This document shows, piece after piece, positions 12,989-23,707 of a stretch of DNA of 64,000 nucleotides. Below the pieces are notes generated by a model, which was not told the origin of the DNA, searched no databases, and saw only the letters and a program-made list of their open reading frames with translations. Within the stretch, counting starts at the first letter, position 1; the number at the start of each line of letters is the position of its first letter. This stretch comes from Anagrus nilaparvatae (Eukaryota > Arthropoda > Insecta > Hymenoptera > Mymaridae): positions 59,798,501-59,862,500 of the forward strand of contig JAKSXM010000007.1 of NCBI GenBank assembly GCA_022575985.1, written 5' to 3'. The translations under genes were made by a program, and so were the position numbers.

Positions 12989-13353
12989 TTAAAGTTCAAA
13001 TTATAGTATTTACAAATATGCCAAAGCCAAAATCATTTATTATTGCTATTTAGCAAAAAATTTTAAAGTAATAGAAAAAAGTATGAAAAAAACTGCTTGT
13101 ATTTTATTTCGTTCTCTTTTCTGATTGGATGAAATTGTATGTAGGTATATTCGTTCGCACGTATGTTCAATTTGCAAATAATTACCAAAATTTAATTTAA
13201 TTGAATGATCATAAATTTTTATAAAAATATATTTTATTTTTTAAAAAATTAAATTAAATCAAACAAACAGACAACTGTTGCATAAAAAACGTTATTCATT
13301 ATTACGGCTAATACCGAATTTCAATGATTACAAAATAAATTTTGAAAAAATTC
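12989..13353. other. Spacer, 3' side of ZNF gene 4
   Basis: AT-rich, with no ORF of interest. It includes the 3' flank of the zinc-finger gene ending at 13354. Confidence 0.5.
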
Positions 13354-15042
13354 TTAAATATCCGAATGAATCAAATTTTTTATCATATCAGCTTGTATAT
13401 TAACTACTAAATTCTTAATTGTTCCATCAACATCATTCCTTATTGAATTCTGAAATAAGAAAGATAACACTTCTTTTGAATTATCACTCAAATTTTCACT
13501 TTTATTTTCCATTCCTTGTGTCAAAAAGACTTCAATAAAATCTTTTTTCTCAAAAGCACTTCTATCAATCTGTTTAATATTCAGAGTTTTATTTATTTCT
13601 GCAATATCAAGAACATAAGTAACAGAATCTAAAATATTCTGATCATTCTGAATATCAGTAACTTTTTCAGTAATTTTAAAATTATTTTTATTAAATAAAG
13701 AATTTTCAAAACTCAAATCATTCGATTCTTCAACTAGATTATTATCAATAGCAGTATTTTTTATTTTCATTACTGAATTAATAAATTCTTTTTTAATTTT
13801 AGTATCCTCCACCATTTGATTAGCATTATCTGATTTTTCAAAAATATTATCCAAATTACATTTTTCAATTTTTTTAAATAGGCTGCTTACTTCAGAATCA
13901 TTATTTTCATTTTCAGATTCTTGTTTGTCCATTTTAACATGAAAATTAAATTCACTAGAAAATTTTTTCTCATATTTCTTGCAACTAGTAAATTTAATTT
14001 TATATGGACAATTTTCCAAATGAGAAATAATTGATTCTTTTTCAAAAAATATTTCATTGCAATTATCGCATTTATAAATGTTAAGGGCTTTTTCATCTTC
14101 ACATTTTACTTTACAATTATTATTTTTTGAGTCACATTTGTAAATTTGAGTAGCTACAGGACATTTTTTTAATTCATCTTCAAGATTTTTGACTTTACAG
14201 CCATTCAATTCAAATCCTGAATTTTTAAATATATTGGATTTGGTACCAATTTGGGATGAAATTTTAACGAGATCATCACATTTTATCAAATTAATGAAAC
14301 AATCTTTTAGTTTATATTTTTTTATATCAAAATTATAATCAAAATAATTTTGACTTTTCAATTTTAATTTAGAAGTAAGATTATTTGCCCTAAAATTGTT
14401 GCTTTTGACAGAGTTTTTGAGTACCTTTAGACATTTATATGGTTTTTTGACTCTGTGGAGCTGAATAAGATTTGCTGGTTTAAATTCTTGCTTAATACTT
14501 CTATGGCATCCATCGTACTCCAAAAAATTTTCTCCAGTATGAATTTTTTCATGAACTTTGAGATATTTTTGGAAAGTAAAAGTTTTATTACAAAAATTGC
14601 ACTTATAGAATATTTCGTGGACTCGAAGATGTCTTTGTAAATCATATTTGCGCGAAAAACTTTTATTGCAATGATCACATTTAAACTTTTTCAAACCAGC
14701 ATGAAAAATTTCATGATTTACAAGATGAGCAGATTGAGTAAAAGCTTTATTACAAAGAAGACATTTGTAAGGTCTTTCGCCAGTATGAATTCGAAGATGA
14801 TTTTGCAATACAAATTTACTTTTAAATTTTTTTGTGCAAATTTTACATTCAAATCTTCTTAGATTAGAGTGAATTTTTTGATGTGTTCTAAGATTACTAG
14901 ATTGAGTGAAAGTTTTATCACATTGCTGACATTGGTAAGGTTTTTCACAGGTGTGAATTCGAAGGTGTAAATTTAATTTCGAATTTTCTTTAAATCTTTT
15001 TTTGCAAATTTTGCATTTGATTGGTTTTATACTTGAATGCAT
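13354..15042 (-). CDS. C2H2 zinc-finger protein, six N-terminal fingers, conserved C-terminal module (ZNF gene 4)
   Basis: 562 residues. Six intact C2H2 fingers start only eight residues after the initiator Met, so the N-terminal leader found in its relatives is missing. An in-frame TAA lies two codons upstream of the ATG, so the start is as drawn. A seventh finger is decayed (residues 170-195). The family linker motif (K-D-C-F-I-N-L-I-K-C-D-D) sits near 14290-14320. The C-terminal finger pair near 14000-14080 is partly lost (HLENC; second finger without a proper Cys pair). The acidic tail ends in the 37-residue module also found at 4055 and 55984. The upstream leader exon begins after an acceptor at 15156-15157 with the shared sequence ATAAAAGA. 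Likely a nuclear DNA-binding protein. Confidence 0.9.
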   Translation of the reverse strand: MHSSIKPIKCKICKKRFKENSKLNLHLRIHTCEKPYQCQQCDKTFTQSSNLRTHQKIHSNLRRFECKICTKKFKSKFVLQNHLRIHTGERPYKCLLCNKAFTQSAHLVNHEIFHAGLKKFKCDHCNKSFSRKYDLQRHLRVHEIFYKCNFCNKTFTFQKYLKVHEKIHTGENFLEYDGCHRSIKQEFKPANLIQLHRVKKPYKCLKVLKNSVKSNNFRANNLTSKLKLKSQNYFDYNFDIKKYKLKDCFINLIKCDDLVKISSQIGTKSNIFKNSGFELNGCKVKNLEDELKKCPVATQIYKCDSKNNNCKVKCEDEKALNIYKCDNCNEIFFEKESIISHLENCPYKIKFTSCKKYEKKFSSEFNFHVKMDKQESENENNDSEVSSLFKKIEKCNLDNIFEKSDNANQMVEDTKIKKEFINSVMKIKNTAIDNNLVEESNDLSFENSLFNKNNFKITEKVTDIQNDQNILDSVTYVLDIAEINKTLNIKQIDRSAFEKKDFIEVFLTQGMENKSENLSDNSKEVLSFLFQNSIRNDVDGTIKNLVVNIQADMIKNLIHSDI

Positions 15043-16772
15043 TTTAAATTATTTTAAGTGCTTGTAAATTTTGGAATAAAATCAAATTGCTAAAAAGGAA
15101 ATAATAGGTATATTCTACTTGCTTTACTTCAGTTATTTTTTCTGAGATCTTTTATCTGAAAAAAAATACAAGAATAATAAAATTTGTGTGAAAAAAAAAA
15201 TTCAATGTTATATTTCATTAGTTAAAGAAGAATTAACGTAAAGGTAAAATTTAAGACAAAATACATTAGGTTTGAATAAGAGCTTGAATATTTAACTATA
15301 TTTTTTTAAAATTTTTAAATAGAAATTTTTGCAATAGTTTTAATTTACTTCACTATTTATTTAAAAAATTAACTTGGAATACACTTGAAATTTTTATAAT
15401 TCCAACAATTTTTAAGTATTTTCACCTGACAGTGAGTATAAATTTTTAAAATTTGCTAATTTTATAACTATAAAATTTACTTCAGAATTAAATACACAAA
15501 TTACTTTTATTATATAATAGTCCATGGAAATAAAAATATAGAATATCCCAGGTTACACGGTTGAGCGTAACGACTTCAAGCAGATTCACATCTGCACAAC
15601 TACAGGATTTTGACTTTTGTTTACGATTTTAAATTTGTCTGAAAAACTCGTCCTTACCGACCGTACATAGCGATTAAATTCTGTCCGAGATTTTTTTAAA
15701 TCCAAATTTGGTGCCATTTATTTTTTTGGTATTTTTTTTTTTACTACAAAAAACTATTATCAATAAAATTTGCATTATCAAATAAAATATCATTAATATA
15801 CATTGGTACAGATTCTTAGTGAATCAATATACTCAAACCCTTTCTAGATCTAATAAATTCCATGTGCTTTTACTATACCAAAAAGTGTAGTCAAAGCACA
15901 CAAGATTAAAAAAAATTAATTATAGGTCTAGAAAGGGCTTCAGTATTGCAATATACCAAATATACCAAGTGAATAAACTGTTACTTATTTGAACTGTCAA
16001 AGTAATTAAAATAGGTACTTTTATTTAGCCTTGAAAGATAATAAAAAATAAATTACTTTTGCATCTAGGTAACAATTAAAATTTAATTATTAATTTATTT
16101 ATACCTTTGAGATTACATTCGTCCTTACTAATTCATGTTCTTTATTTTCCTGTAAATTAGTTATCTGGATTCTGTATAGTCAGACTGAGAGCACTGAGAT
16201 TGTGAGACTATCAGAATCTATAGGAAGCACCATGGAATCACCTGTATGACTGAGATTCAAGCTGATAAGCAGATTACATTACAGACCTTGTAACGTGGCA
16301 GAGCAGGGCGCAGAGTGTGGCAACAGGCGCCACTGCTGTCGTCATTCTCCACAGTTCATTCTCTGTACACGCACTTTCTTTCATTTTCTCTCTTACTCAT
16401 TACTTTTGAATATCAGCCATTTTTTCAGCTCTCGACCAATCAGAGACTAGATAAAATATTAATTTTTTCCACCAAAATAAGGCTTAAATTTTCAATTAAA
16501 ATAAAATAAAAAAATTCCAAATTAATCTACATAAAATGAAAAATGTGGTTCTGCTTTTCCTAGATTTGAGAAAATTTACCTTCTCCTCAAAAAATTAAAT
16601 GAAATTACAACCCCAATGTCGTCTGCTTCGCTCATTTTGTTAATTACAATGCACTGCAGCTTTTTTTTTTCATTTTTTAACAGAGAAAGAAATTTTTCTC
16701 AAAGTCTAGGTATTTTTTATTTTTTGCAGATTATACTCCAATCAAAATACAAGGTAGGGGGGGAGGGGTTGC
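15043..16772. other. Spacer with leader exon of ZNF gene 4
   Basis: The untranslated leader of ZNF gene 4 runs to 15155, where the minus strand shows a CAG acceptor. A weak inverted repeat spans 15820-15960. A GC-richer stretch at 16130-16380 could be a promoter or an old repeat. I recognise no gene. Confidence 0.45.
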
Positions 16773-17494
16773 ATTTTCACTGGCGAACACGAGACTTGCT
16801 CTACTATTAGGTTTTTTGGGTCACTGAACACGAAAGTCGGGGTCATTTCGTGAAGAAATGGGGGCTTCACCCTTAAATTTGCAAAAACTAAGGTTTTTTT
16901 TACATACTCGCACTTTGAGCGCTCAGATTTGCACCATACGGGTTTTTTGGGTGGCTGATAAAGAATTTCGACTTCTTTTTCATAAATAATCAACATTTCA
17001 TCCTTAAAATAATAAAAACACCCCTTTCAGGGGTAGTTTTGATATTTTCGCAATTTGAGAATCCAGGATATACCCATATAGGTTTTTAGGGTCACTAATC
17101 AAGAATTTTGACTCCTTTTTTGTGGTGAAATATTAATTATTTATGAAAAAGAAGTCGAAATAGCGACCCAAATAACCTATTTGAGCATATCCTGGATGCT
17201 TAAAGTACGAAAATAGGAAAAACACCCCTTTTAGGGGTAGTTTTAGCTATTTTAAGGGTGAAATATTTATTATTTATGAAAAAGAAGTCAAAATTCTTGA
17301 TCAGCAACCCAAGAAACCCGTGTGGTGCAAATCTGAGTGGTCAAAGTGCGAATATGTAAAAAAAATCTTTTTTGGGGGTAGTTTTTGCAAATTTAAGAGT
17401 GAAGCCCCCATTTCTTTACGAAAGGAACCCGATTTTCATGTTCAGCGACCCAAAAAACCTATAGTAGAGAAAATTTCGTGTTCGCCAGTGAAAA
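16773..17494. repeat. Long inverted-repeat element (about 720 bp)
   Basis: ATTTTCACTGGCGAACACGA at the left end is mirrored at 17475-17494, and homology between the arms continues inward for over 200 bp each side (AGGTTTTTTGGGTC..., CCCATTTCTT...). An inner copy of the same motif (CACCCCTTT..GGGGTAG) is also inverted. A shorter relative lies at 48245-48475. Non-coding; a foldback or MITE family. Confidence 0.7.
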
Positions 17495-19030
17495 TACTAT
17501 TAAATATTTAAAGATAATTTACGTTTAAGAATTTTCTATTTATGTACTAGGGCCATATAAAATTTTTCTGCGTAAGAGAACATGTCTTAATTAACCCAAT
17601 ATTTTTAAGACCAATTCGGTATCTTTGAATAAAAAAGGTTTAAAAGGTCTAAAAAATTATTGCATACATGAATATGCTTCAATTTTTTAATTGCTTACAT
17701 AATATGTAAAAGTTAAAATAAAAGTTTCATAAAATATTACATATTTGTATTTTGAAGTTCACTGATCTAGGTCTTTAGGAGACCTAACAGATTCATGGTC
17801 TCGTTGGCTTTTACCTGAGTTTTTAGTTTTCAGGATATGCTTTTGATTTTCATTAGCTGGCTTAAATTAAATTATATAATAACTAAATATCTTATTAACT
17901 AATGTATGAAATTTCAAGCAAAATAACCTCAGAGTATTTGTATCTGAATTATGAATCTATCACACCAAAATTTTTTGTGAAGTTTGACCACCATCCAAAC
18001 AACCTCGTGCACTTACCTTAACAGAAAAAGTTTCAGGTATTTATTTGAATAATTACAAAGGTAAAATAAAAATTAATTTTAATTTTTTAACAAAATTTAT
18101 TTTTATTATTTTTTTAAGATTGATTAATAGATACAATTCTAACATATCCTTGATATTTGTTATTATCAATTAATGATCCATTTTTGATTTTATTGTATAA
18201 TTATTATCAATGATTTTTTTTTTTTTTTTAATTCAATTGATTACAAAATTTTTTGTAAAATAAAATAAAAAATTTTAAATATAAAAAATAATAAATTATA
18301 ATTTAATTGTTTTAATAATGCAAAAAGTGTGCATTGAAATATAAAAAGTAAAATAAAAAATATAATAAGTAAAATAAAAAACATGATTTGCAAAAAAATA
18401 AAAAATAAAATTGCTATACATATATAATTACATTTTTGTATAGCTCAAAAAAAGTAAGTGAAAAAATATTTTTGCTCTAATTTGAATAAAATTTGTTATT
18501 ATTGTCATAATATTATGATAAACAAATTTAATTTAGAAACTAAACAGCTTTATAATTTGATTAAAATTTGTTTAATATTTTTGTACATAAAAAATTGCCA
18601 TAGCTTAATTATAATTTGCTAATAATTTTATAAAAAATTATTATTTTTGTTTATTTTCATGAGAAAGATATATCATGTTCTTATCTTTATGTTGACAAAA
18701 TTTGATAAGGAATTATAGATTTTTCTGACAGCCATTAATTACCCAAAATTTATGATTATAATATTGATAATAATAATAAATTATATTCAAAAAATTTTTC
18801 ACAAGAAAAAAAAATAAAAAAATAAGTTTACATTACAATTACTCTGAACAAAATTTTCAGTGTAATTTAAATTTTTTTAAATGCATACAATTTAATATGC
18901 ATATTGCACAGTTAAAAAAAAAAACTTTAAGGTGAAAAAAACTTCAGGTGAATTCTCAAATTATTCTTGAATTATCTTAGTTAGAGTAAATCAGGTGAAT
19001 TCTTAAATTATTCTTGAATTATTCATCATT
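17495..19030. other. AT-rich gene-free spacer
   Basis: No recognisable gene. A duplicated 25-30 bp segment (CAGGTGAATTCTNAAATTATTCTTGAATTAT) occurs twice, at about 18947-18975 and 18993-19022, just downstream of the zinc-finger gene stop. Confidence 0.5.
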
Positions 19031-22000
19031 TCATTGATATTCTAATATAATATTTTGTTCATCTTCAATTTTCAAATTATTTAATGATTCTTTTAATATT
19101 TCAACTTCACACCCTGGATTACCAAAATTATCCCATTTGGATATCAAATTATCTTGATTGTGCATTTTTACATGGAAATTAAATTCAATTTTATTAGTAA
19201 ATGTTTTTTCACATAATTCACAAGTGATGACTTCTTCTTTGTTAATGTGACACTTAAGATGAACAATTATTTTTGCTTTTTCAAGAAATATTTCATTGCA
19301 AAAATCACATTTATATATTTGAGAAAACTTTGGAGATTTTTTTTCATTTTCTTCTTGGCTTATTACTTGAGGAATATGCTTTTCTAATTCAGCGCTCTTG
19401 TTATTTTCACTAATAATAGTATCAAGTTTGCAAGTTTTTGTTACGATATCATCACACTTTACCAAAACAACATAACATCTTTTTATATTATAATTATTTT
19501 CATTAAAACCTTCTTGGCAAATATTACTTGGTTTCGACTCTAAAATTAACTTTTTATTAAATTTAGATTTGCAGATTTTCTTATGACTATTAAGATTGCC
19601 TGATTGAGCAAATGAGTGATTACAAAAATTACATTTGAAAGGTTTTTCACCTGTGTGAATTCTAAGATGATTAACTAAATGAAAATTTTGACGAAAATTC
19701 TTTTTGCAATATTTGCATTCAAAGCGTTTTATTATTTCCGTTTCTAAGTTAGAATGTTTTGCTTTATGGCGTTCAAGTTTTCCTGAGTAAACAAATGATT
19801 TATTACAAACATTACATTTGAAAGGTTTTTCACCTGTGTGAATTTTAAGATGATCATTTAAATGAGGTCTTATTTCCGGTTCTAAACTGAAGCGAACTTT
19901 TTTCTTAAGATTCTTTATCTTATCATTCTTATTATTTTTAAGTACCTTATCACTCTGATCACATTTATAAATATTTTTGTCTAAGTGAAGTGAGTCTACA
20001 TGATTTACTAAATCAAATTTTTTGTTAAAATTTTCTTGACAAATATCACATTTAAATATTTCAACATTGTGAATTTTTTTATGTCGACGAAGACTTATTA
20101 AATTCTTATAAGTTTTATCACAAAAATCGCATTTGAAGCGACTGACATGCTTGTGTAATTTAATATGATTAATTAACAGACTTTTTTCATCAAATTTCTT
20201 TTTACAAAATTCACACTCAAAAGAAATTATGTTCGGACTCGTATCATGAGAATACCTTTTTTTATGCGCATGAAGACTTTTTAGATTCTTATAATTTTTA
20301 TCACAAACAGTGCAGTTGAAGAGTCTTTTACCTGCATGAATAGACTTGTGATTAAATAAAGCAGTATCCGGTTTTACATGAGAATTAATTTTTTTATGAC
20401 GACGTCGAATTTTTGAATGCTTAAAAGTTTTATTAGAAACATTGAATTTTAAAGATCTAGTACTTGTGTGAATTGGCATGTGTTCAACTAATGAACTTTT
20501 CAGGCTAAATTTTTTTTTGCAGTAGTCACATTCAAATAATGATTCATCATGATCTACTTCTTTATCCATTCGAAAATTTTGGTTAACAGCAGAACTTCTA
20601 ACACCTTTAACGCGTTCGTATGGTCTTTGGTTTTTGTGAATTTTAAAATGTCTTTGTAGATCTGATTCTTGAGCAAATCTTGCTTTACAAAAATCGCATT
20701 CCGGATGACTTAAAAATGTTGAATGAAGTTCCTTATGATATTGTAAGTTAATTAAATACATAAATGTAATATTACATTCCAAACATTTATATGGATTTTC
20801 AGCTGCATGAGATTCAAGATGATTTTGAAGATCGTTCGAATTTTTAAAATTTGTTGAACATATTTTACATTCATAAATATTTTCGTTTACAATTTTGTTT
20901 TCAATTCTTGAACAATCATATTTTTCGTTTATTATTTTTGTAAATTTAGGACGTTTTTGGTGCTCATCTTTTAAATTTGTATAATTTTTGGCTTCACAGC
21001 TTTTGTTTTCCAGTTCCAATTCTGAATTACTATGTTCGTTCGTATTACTTTCTAGTTTCAATTCTAAATTATCCTCTTCATTCTGATTACTGCCTAGTTT
21101 CAATTCTAAATTATTCTCTTCATTCTTATTACTTTCTAGTTCCAACTCTAAATTATCCTCTTCATTCTGATTACTGCCTAGTTTCAATTCCAAATTATTC
21201 TCTTCATTCTTATTACTTTCTAGTTCCAACTCTAAATTATCCTCTTCATTCTGATTACTGCCTAGTTTCAATTCCAAATTATTCTCTTCATTCTTATTAC
21301 TTTCTAGTTCCAACTCTAAATTATCCTCTTCATTCTGATTACTGCCTAGTTTCAATTCCAAATTATTCTCTTCATTCTTATTACTTTCTAGTTCCAACTC
21401 TAAATTATCCTCTTCATTCTGATTACTGCCTAGTTTCAATTCCAAATTATTCTCTTCATTCTTATTACTTTCTAGTTCCAACTCTAAATTATCCTCTTCA
21501 TTCTGATTACTGCCTAGTTTCAATTCTAAATTATTCTCTTCATTCTTATTACTTTCTAGTTCCAACTCTAAATTATCCTCTTCATTCTGATTACTGCCTA
21601 GTTTCAATTCTAAATTATTCTCTTCATTCTTATTACTTTCTAGTTCCAACTCTAAATTATCCTCTTCATTCTGATTACTGCCTAGTTTCAATTCTAAATT
21701 ATTCTCTTCATTCTTTTTACTTTCTAGTTCTAACTCTAAATCATCCTCTTCATTCTGATTACTGCCTAGTTTCAATTCTAAATTATTCTCTTCATTCTTA
21801 TTACTGCCTAGTTCCAATTCTAAATTATCCTCTTTATTCTTATTACTGTCTAGTTTCAATTCTAAATTATCCTCTTCATTCTTATTACTGCCTAGTTTCA
21901 ATTCTAAATTATCCTCTTCATTCTTATTACTGTCTAGTTTCAATTCTAAATTATCCTCTTCATTCTTATTACTGCCTAGTTTCAATTCTAAATTATCCTC

Positions 22001-23152
22001 TTCATTCTTATTACTGCCTAGATTCAATTCTAAATTATCCTCTTCATTCTTATTACTGCCTAGTTTCAATTCTAAGTTATTCTCTTCATTCTTATTACTG
22101 CCTAGTTTCAATTCTAAATTATCCTCTTCATTCTTATTACTGCCTAGTTTCAATTCTAAATTATTATGTTCATTTGCTTTTCTGTCGATTTTGAGGGTCT
22201 TTTTTACAGGTATATTATCACATCTTACCAAAGCAACAGAACATTTTTTTAAATCATAAATATTTTTACTAATACCACTATGGCAATGATTTTGTACATG
22301 AATTTTGAAATTTAATTTAGAAATAAATTCACCACCACAGTCATTACATGTAAACAGTTTGACTTTTGAATTAACTGTTTTACAAAGTTTTAAGTCTTTA
22401 CCTTTTTCAGAAATTTTCAGAAAATGATTCTTTAGATGTTTATTAAAACTTCTTTTTGATGTGAATGCCTTGTTGCATAAGTTACATTTGTAAGGCTTTT
22501 CTTTCTTGTGAAGTTCAAGATGTCTTTTTAAATACCATTCCTGTTTCAATTCTTTCCCACAAATTTTACATTTAAATGATTTTTGGCTAAAATGAATTTT
22601 TTTATGCATTTTAAGGCTATCAATTTTTTTAAATACTTGATCTTGAGGTCTTCTATCTGTGTGTACTTTCAGGTGCTTTTTTAATTTTTGTTCATTTATA
22701 AAACTTTTTTCACATTGATTACAATCAAAAGATTTAATACCAGCGTTGGATTTTTCATGTATTTTAAGATTACATTTTTGAAGAAATTTTTGGCCACTTT
22801 GCAAACATTCATATTGACTTTCACTCTTGCTTTCACTTGTGTGATTAATAACATGTTTTTCAAAATCCGATTTCTGAAGGAATCCTATGTTGCAAATTTC
22901 ACATTCAAAAGATTTTATATCAACATGCAATTTCTCATGGTAACGAAGACTGGCATGATATCTGAAAGCCTTTTTACATTGAGAACATTTATAAGGTTCT
23001 TCGTTCGTGTGAGTTAAAAGATGCATCTTCAGAGAATGTCGAGTTTTCAAAATTTTAGAGCATATTTCACATTGGTAACATTTTATTTCTGTGGTTTTCG
23101 AAAATTCAGATTCTTTATTATCTATTTTAATCTCATTCATTTCAGGATACAT
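19031..23152 (-). CDS. Large two-part C2H2 zinc-finger protein with a 14-residue repeat array (ZNF gene 5)
   Basis: 1373 residues in one exon. The N-terminal part has about seven intact fingers plus decayed ones (to residue about 300), then the family linker motif (KKCSVALVRCDN). About 27 copies of a 14-residue repeat follow (about residues 328-708). The C-terminal part has about 14 more fingers (from about residue 745), a second copy of the linker motif (KRCYVVLVKCDD, near residue 1227), and the family C-terminal finger pair. Two linker motifs suggest a fusion of two family members. The intron acceptor lies at 23241-23242, and the leader exon starts with an ATG that opens a 32-codon upstream frame overlapping the main start out of phase. 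Likely a nuclear DNA-binding protein; the repeat function is unknown. Confidence 0.88.
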   Translation of the reverse strand: MYPEMNEIKIDNKESEFSKTTEIKCYQCEICSKILKTRHSLKMHLLTHTNEEPYKCSQCKKAFRYHASLRYHEKLHVDIKSFECEICNIGFLQKSDFEKHVINHTSESKSESQYECLQSGQKFLQKCNLKIHEKSNAGIKSFDCNQCEKSFINEQKLKKHLKVHTDRRPQDQVFKKIDSLKMHKKIHFSQKSFKCKICGKELKQEWYLKRHLELHKKEKPYKCNLCNKAFTSKRSFNKHLKNHFLKISEKGKDLKLCKTVNSKVKLFTCNDCGGEFISKLNFKIHVQNHCHSGISKNIYDLKKCSVALVRCDNIPVKKTLKIDRKANEHNNLELKLGSNKNEEDNLELKLGSNKNEENNLELKLGSNKNEEDNLELNLGSNKNEEDNLELKLGSNKNEEDNLELKLDSNKNEEDNLELKLGSNKNEEDNLELKLDSNKNKEDNLELELGSNKNEENNLELKLGSNQNEEDDLELELESKKNEENNLELKLGSNQNEEDNLELELESNKNEENNLELKLGSNQNEEDNLELELESNKNEENNLELKLGSNQNEEDNLELELESNKNEENNLELKLGSNQNEEDNLELELESNKNEENNLELKLGSNQNEEDNLELELESNKNEENNLELKLGSNQNEEDNLELELESNKNEENNLELKLGSNQNEEDNLELELESNKNEENNLELKLGSNQNEEDNLELKLESNTNEHSNSELELENKSCEAKNYTNLKDEHQKRPKFTKIINEKYDCSRIENKIVNENIYECKICSTNFKNSNDLQNHLESHAAENPYKCLECNITFMYLINLQYHKELHSTFLSHPECDFCKARFAQESDLQRHFKIHKNQRPYERVKGVRSSAVNQNFRMDKEVDHDESLFECDYCKKKFSLKSSLVEHMPIHTSTRSLKFNVSNKTFKHSKIRRRHKKINSHVKPDTALFNHKSIHAGKRLFNCTVCDKNYKNLKSLHAHKKRYSHDTSPNIISFECEFCKKKFDEKSLLINHIKLHKHVSRFKCDFCDKTYKNLISLRRHKKIHNVEIFKCDICQENFNKKFDLVNHVDSLHLDKNIYKCDQSDKVLKNNKNDKIKNLKKKVRFSLEPEIRPHLNDHLKIHTGEKPFKCNVCNKSFVYSGKLERHKAKHSNLETEIIKRFECKYCKKNFRQNFHLVNHLRIHTGEKPFKCNFCNHSFAQSGNLNSHKKICKSKFNKKLILESKPSNICQEGFNENNYNIKRCYVVLVKCDDIVTKTCKLDTIISENNKSAELEKHIPQVISQEENEKKSPKFSQIYKCDFCNEIFLEKAKIIVHLKCHINKEEVITCELCEKTFTNKIEFNFHVKMHNQDNLISKWDNFGNPGCEVEILKESLNNLKIEDEQNIILEYQ
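21030..22170 (-). repeat. 42 bp minisatellite coding a 14-residue repeat (about 27 copies)
   Basis: The unit reads N-L-E-L-K-L-G-S-N-K-N-E-E-D with variants at few positions. In the C-terminal two thirds the units alternate between a KLGSNQ type and an ELESNK type, so an 84 bp pair has been copied as a unit. The length is a multiple of three throughout, so the frame is kept. Alternating Leu positions suggest a short strand and a polar turn (inference). Confidence 0.92.
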
Positions 23153-23699
23153 TGTTTTCCATTATCAAGATTTTTTTGTTGCTAATACTTTCCTTTTCTT
23201 CATTAAACATTGTTTTTTTGGTATCCACTCCAAATTTCATCTGTAACAAAAATTGGAAAATAAAGTTTACAAAAATATCGATCTATCTAAATAAATATGT
23301 GGCCTTATTATATTTTAAAAATTGAAAAAAATTATATTAAAATTGTTACGACAAAAGTCAAAAAATTAAAAAAAAAATATTAATTGAAATTTAATAAAAA
23401 TATTGTGTTGTTTTATCAAGTGTTTTATATGATTGATTTCAAACCAATTCAGAACTGAAAAGTCAGGAAAATCAGTTCAAAATTCATTTTTCTGAAAGTG
23501 CTATACTAAAAATAAGTCATTTAACCCATGCTTAGGTATCTAGGTTCAACTCTCGGTTTTTTGGAGTTTTTAACCTTTTATTTTGAATTTGACTAAAATT
23601 GATTATATTTGTTGCCAAATAATTATTTATGGTAAAATTTATTTTTCATTTTGGTAATAATATAGAAAATTTCCAATACACTGTAAAAATAAATTTGCC
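23153..23699. other. Leader exon of ZNF gene 5 and spacer
   Basis: The leader exon covers 23153-23240 on the minus strand, bounded by a TTTTTGTTACAG acceptor. It contains an upstream frame (23142-23240) that overlaps the main ATG. The rest is AT-rich with no gene seen. Confidence 0.5.
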
Positions 23700-23707
23700 C
23701 AGTTATG

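Noticed and set aside
20977..22194. 405-codon open frame on the plus strand
   Set aside because: It is the reverse of the 14-residue repeat array of the zinc-finger gene. It is open only because the repeated unit has no stop on that strand.
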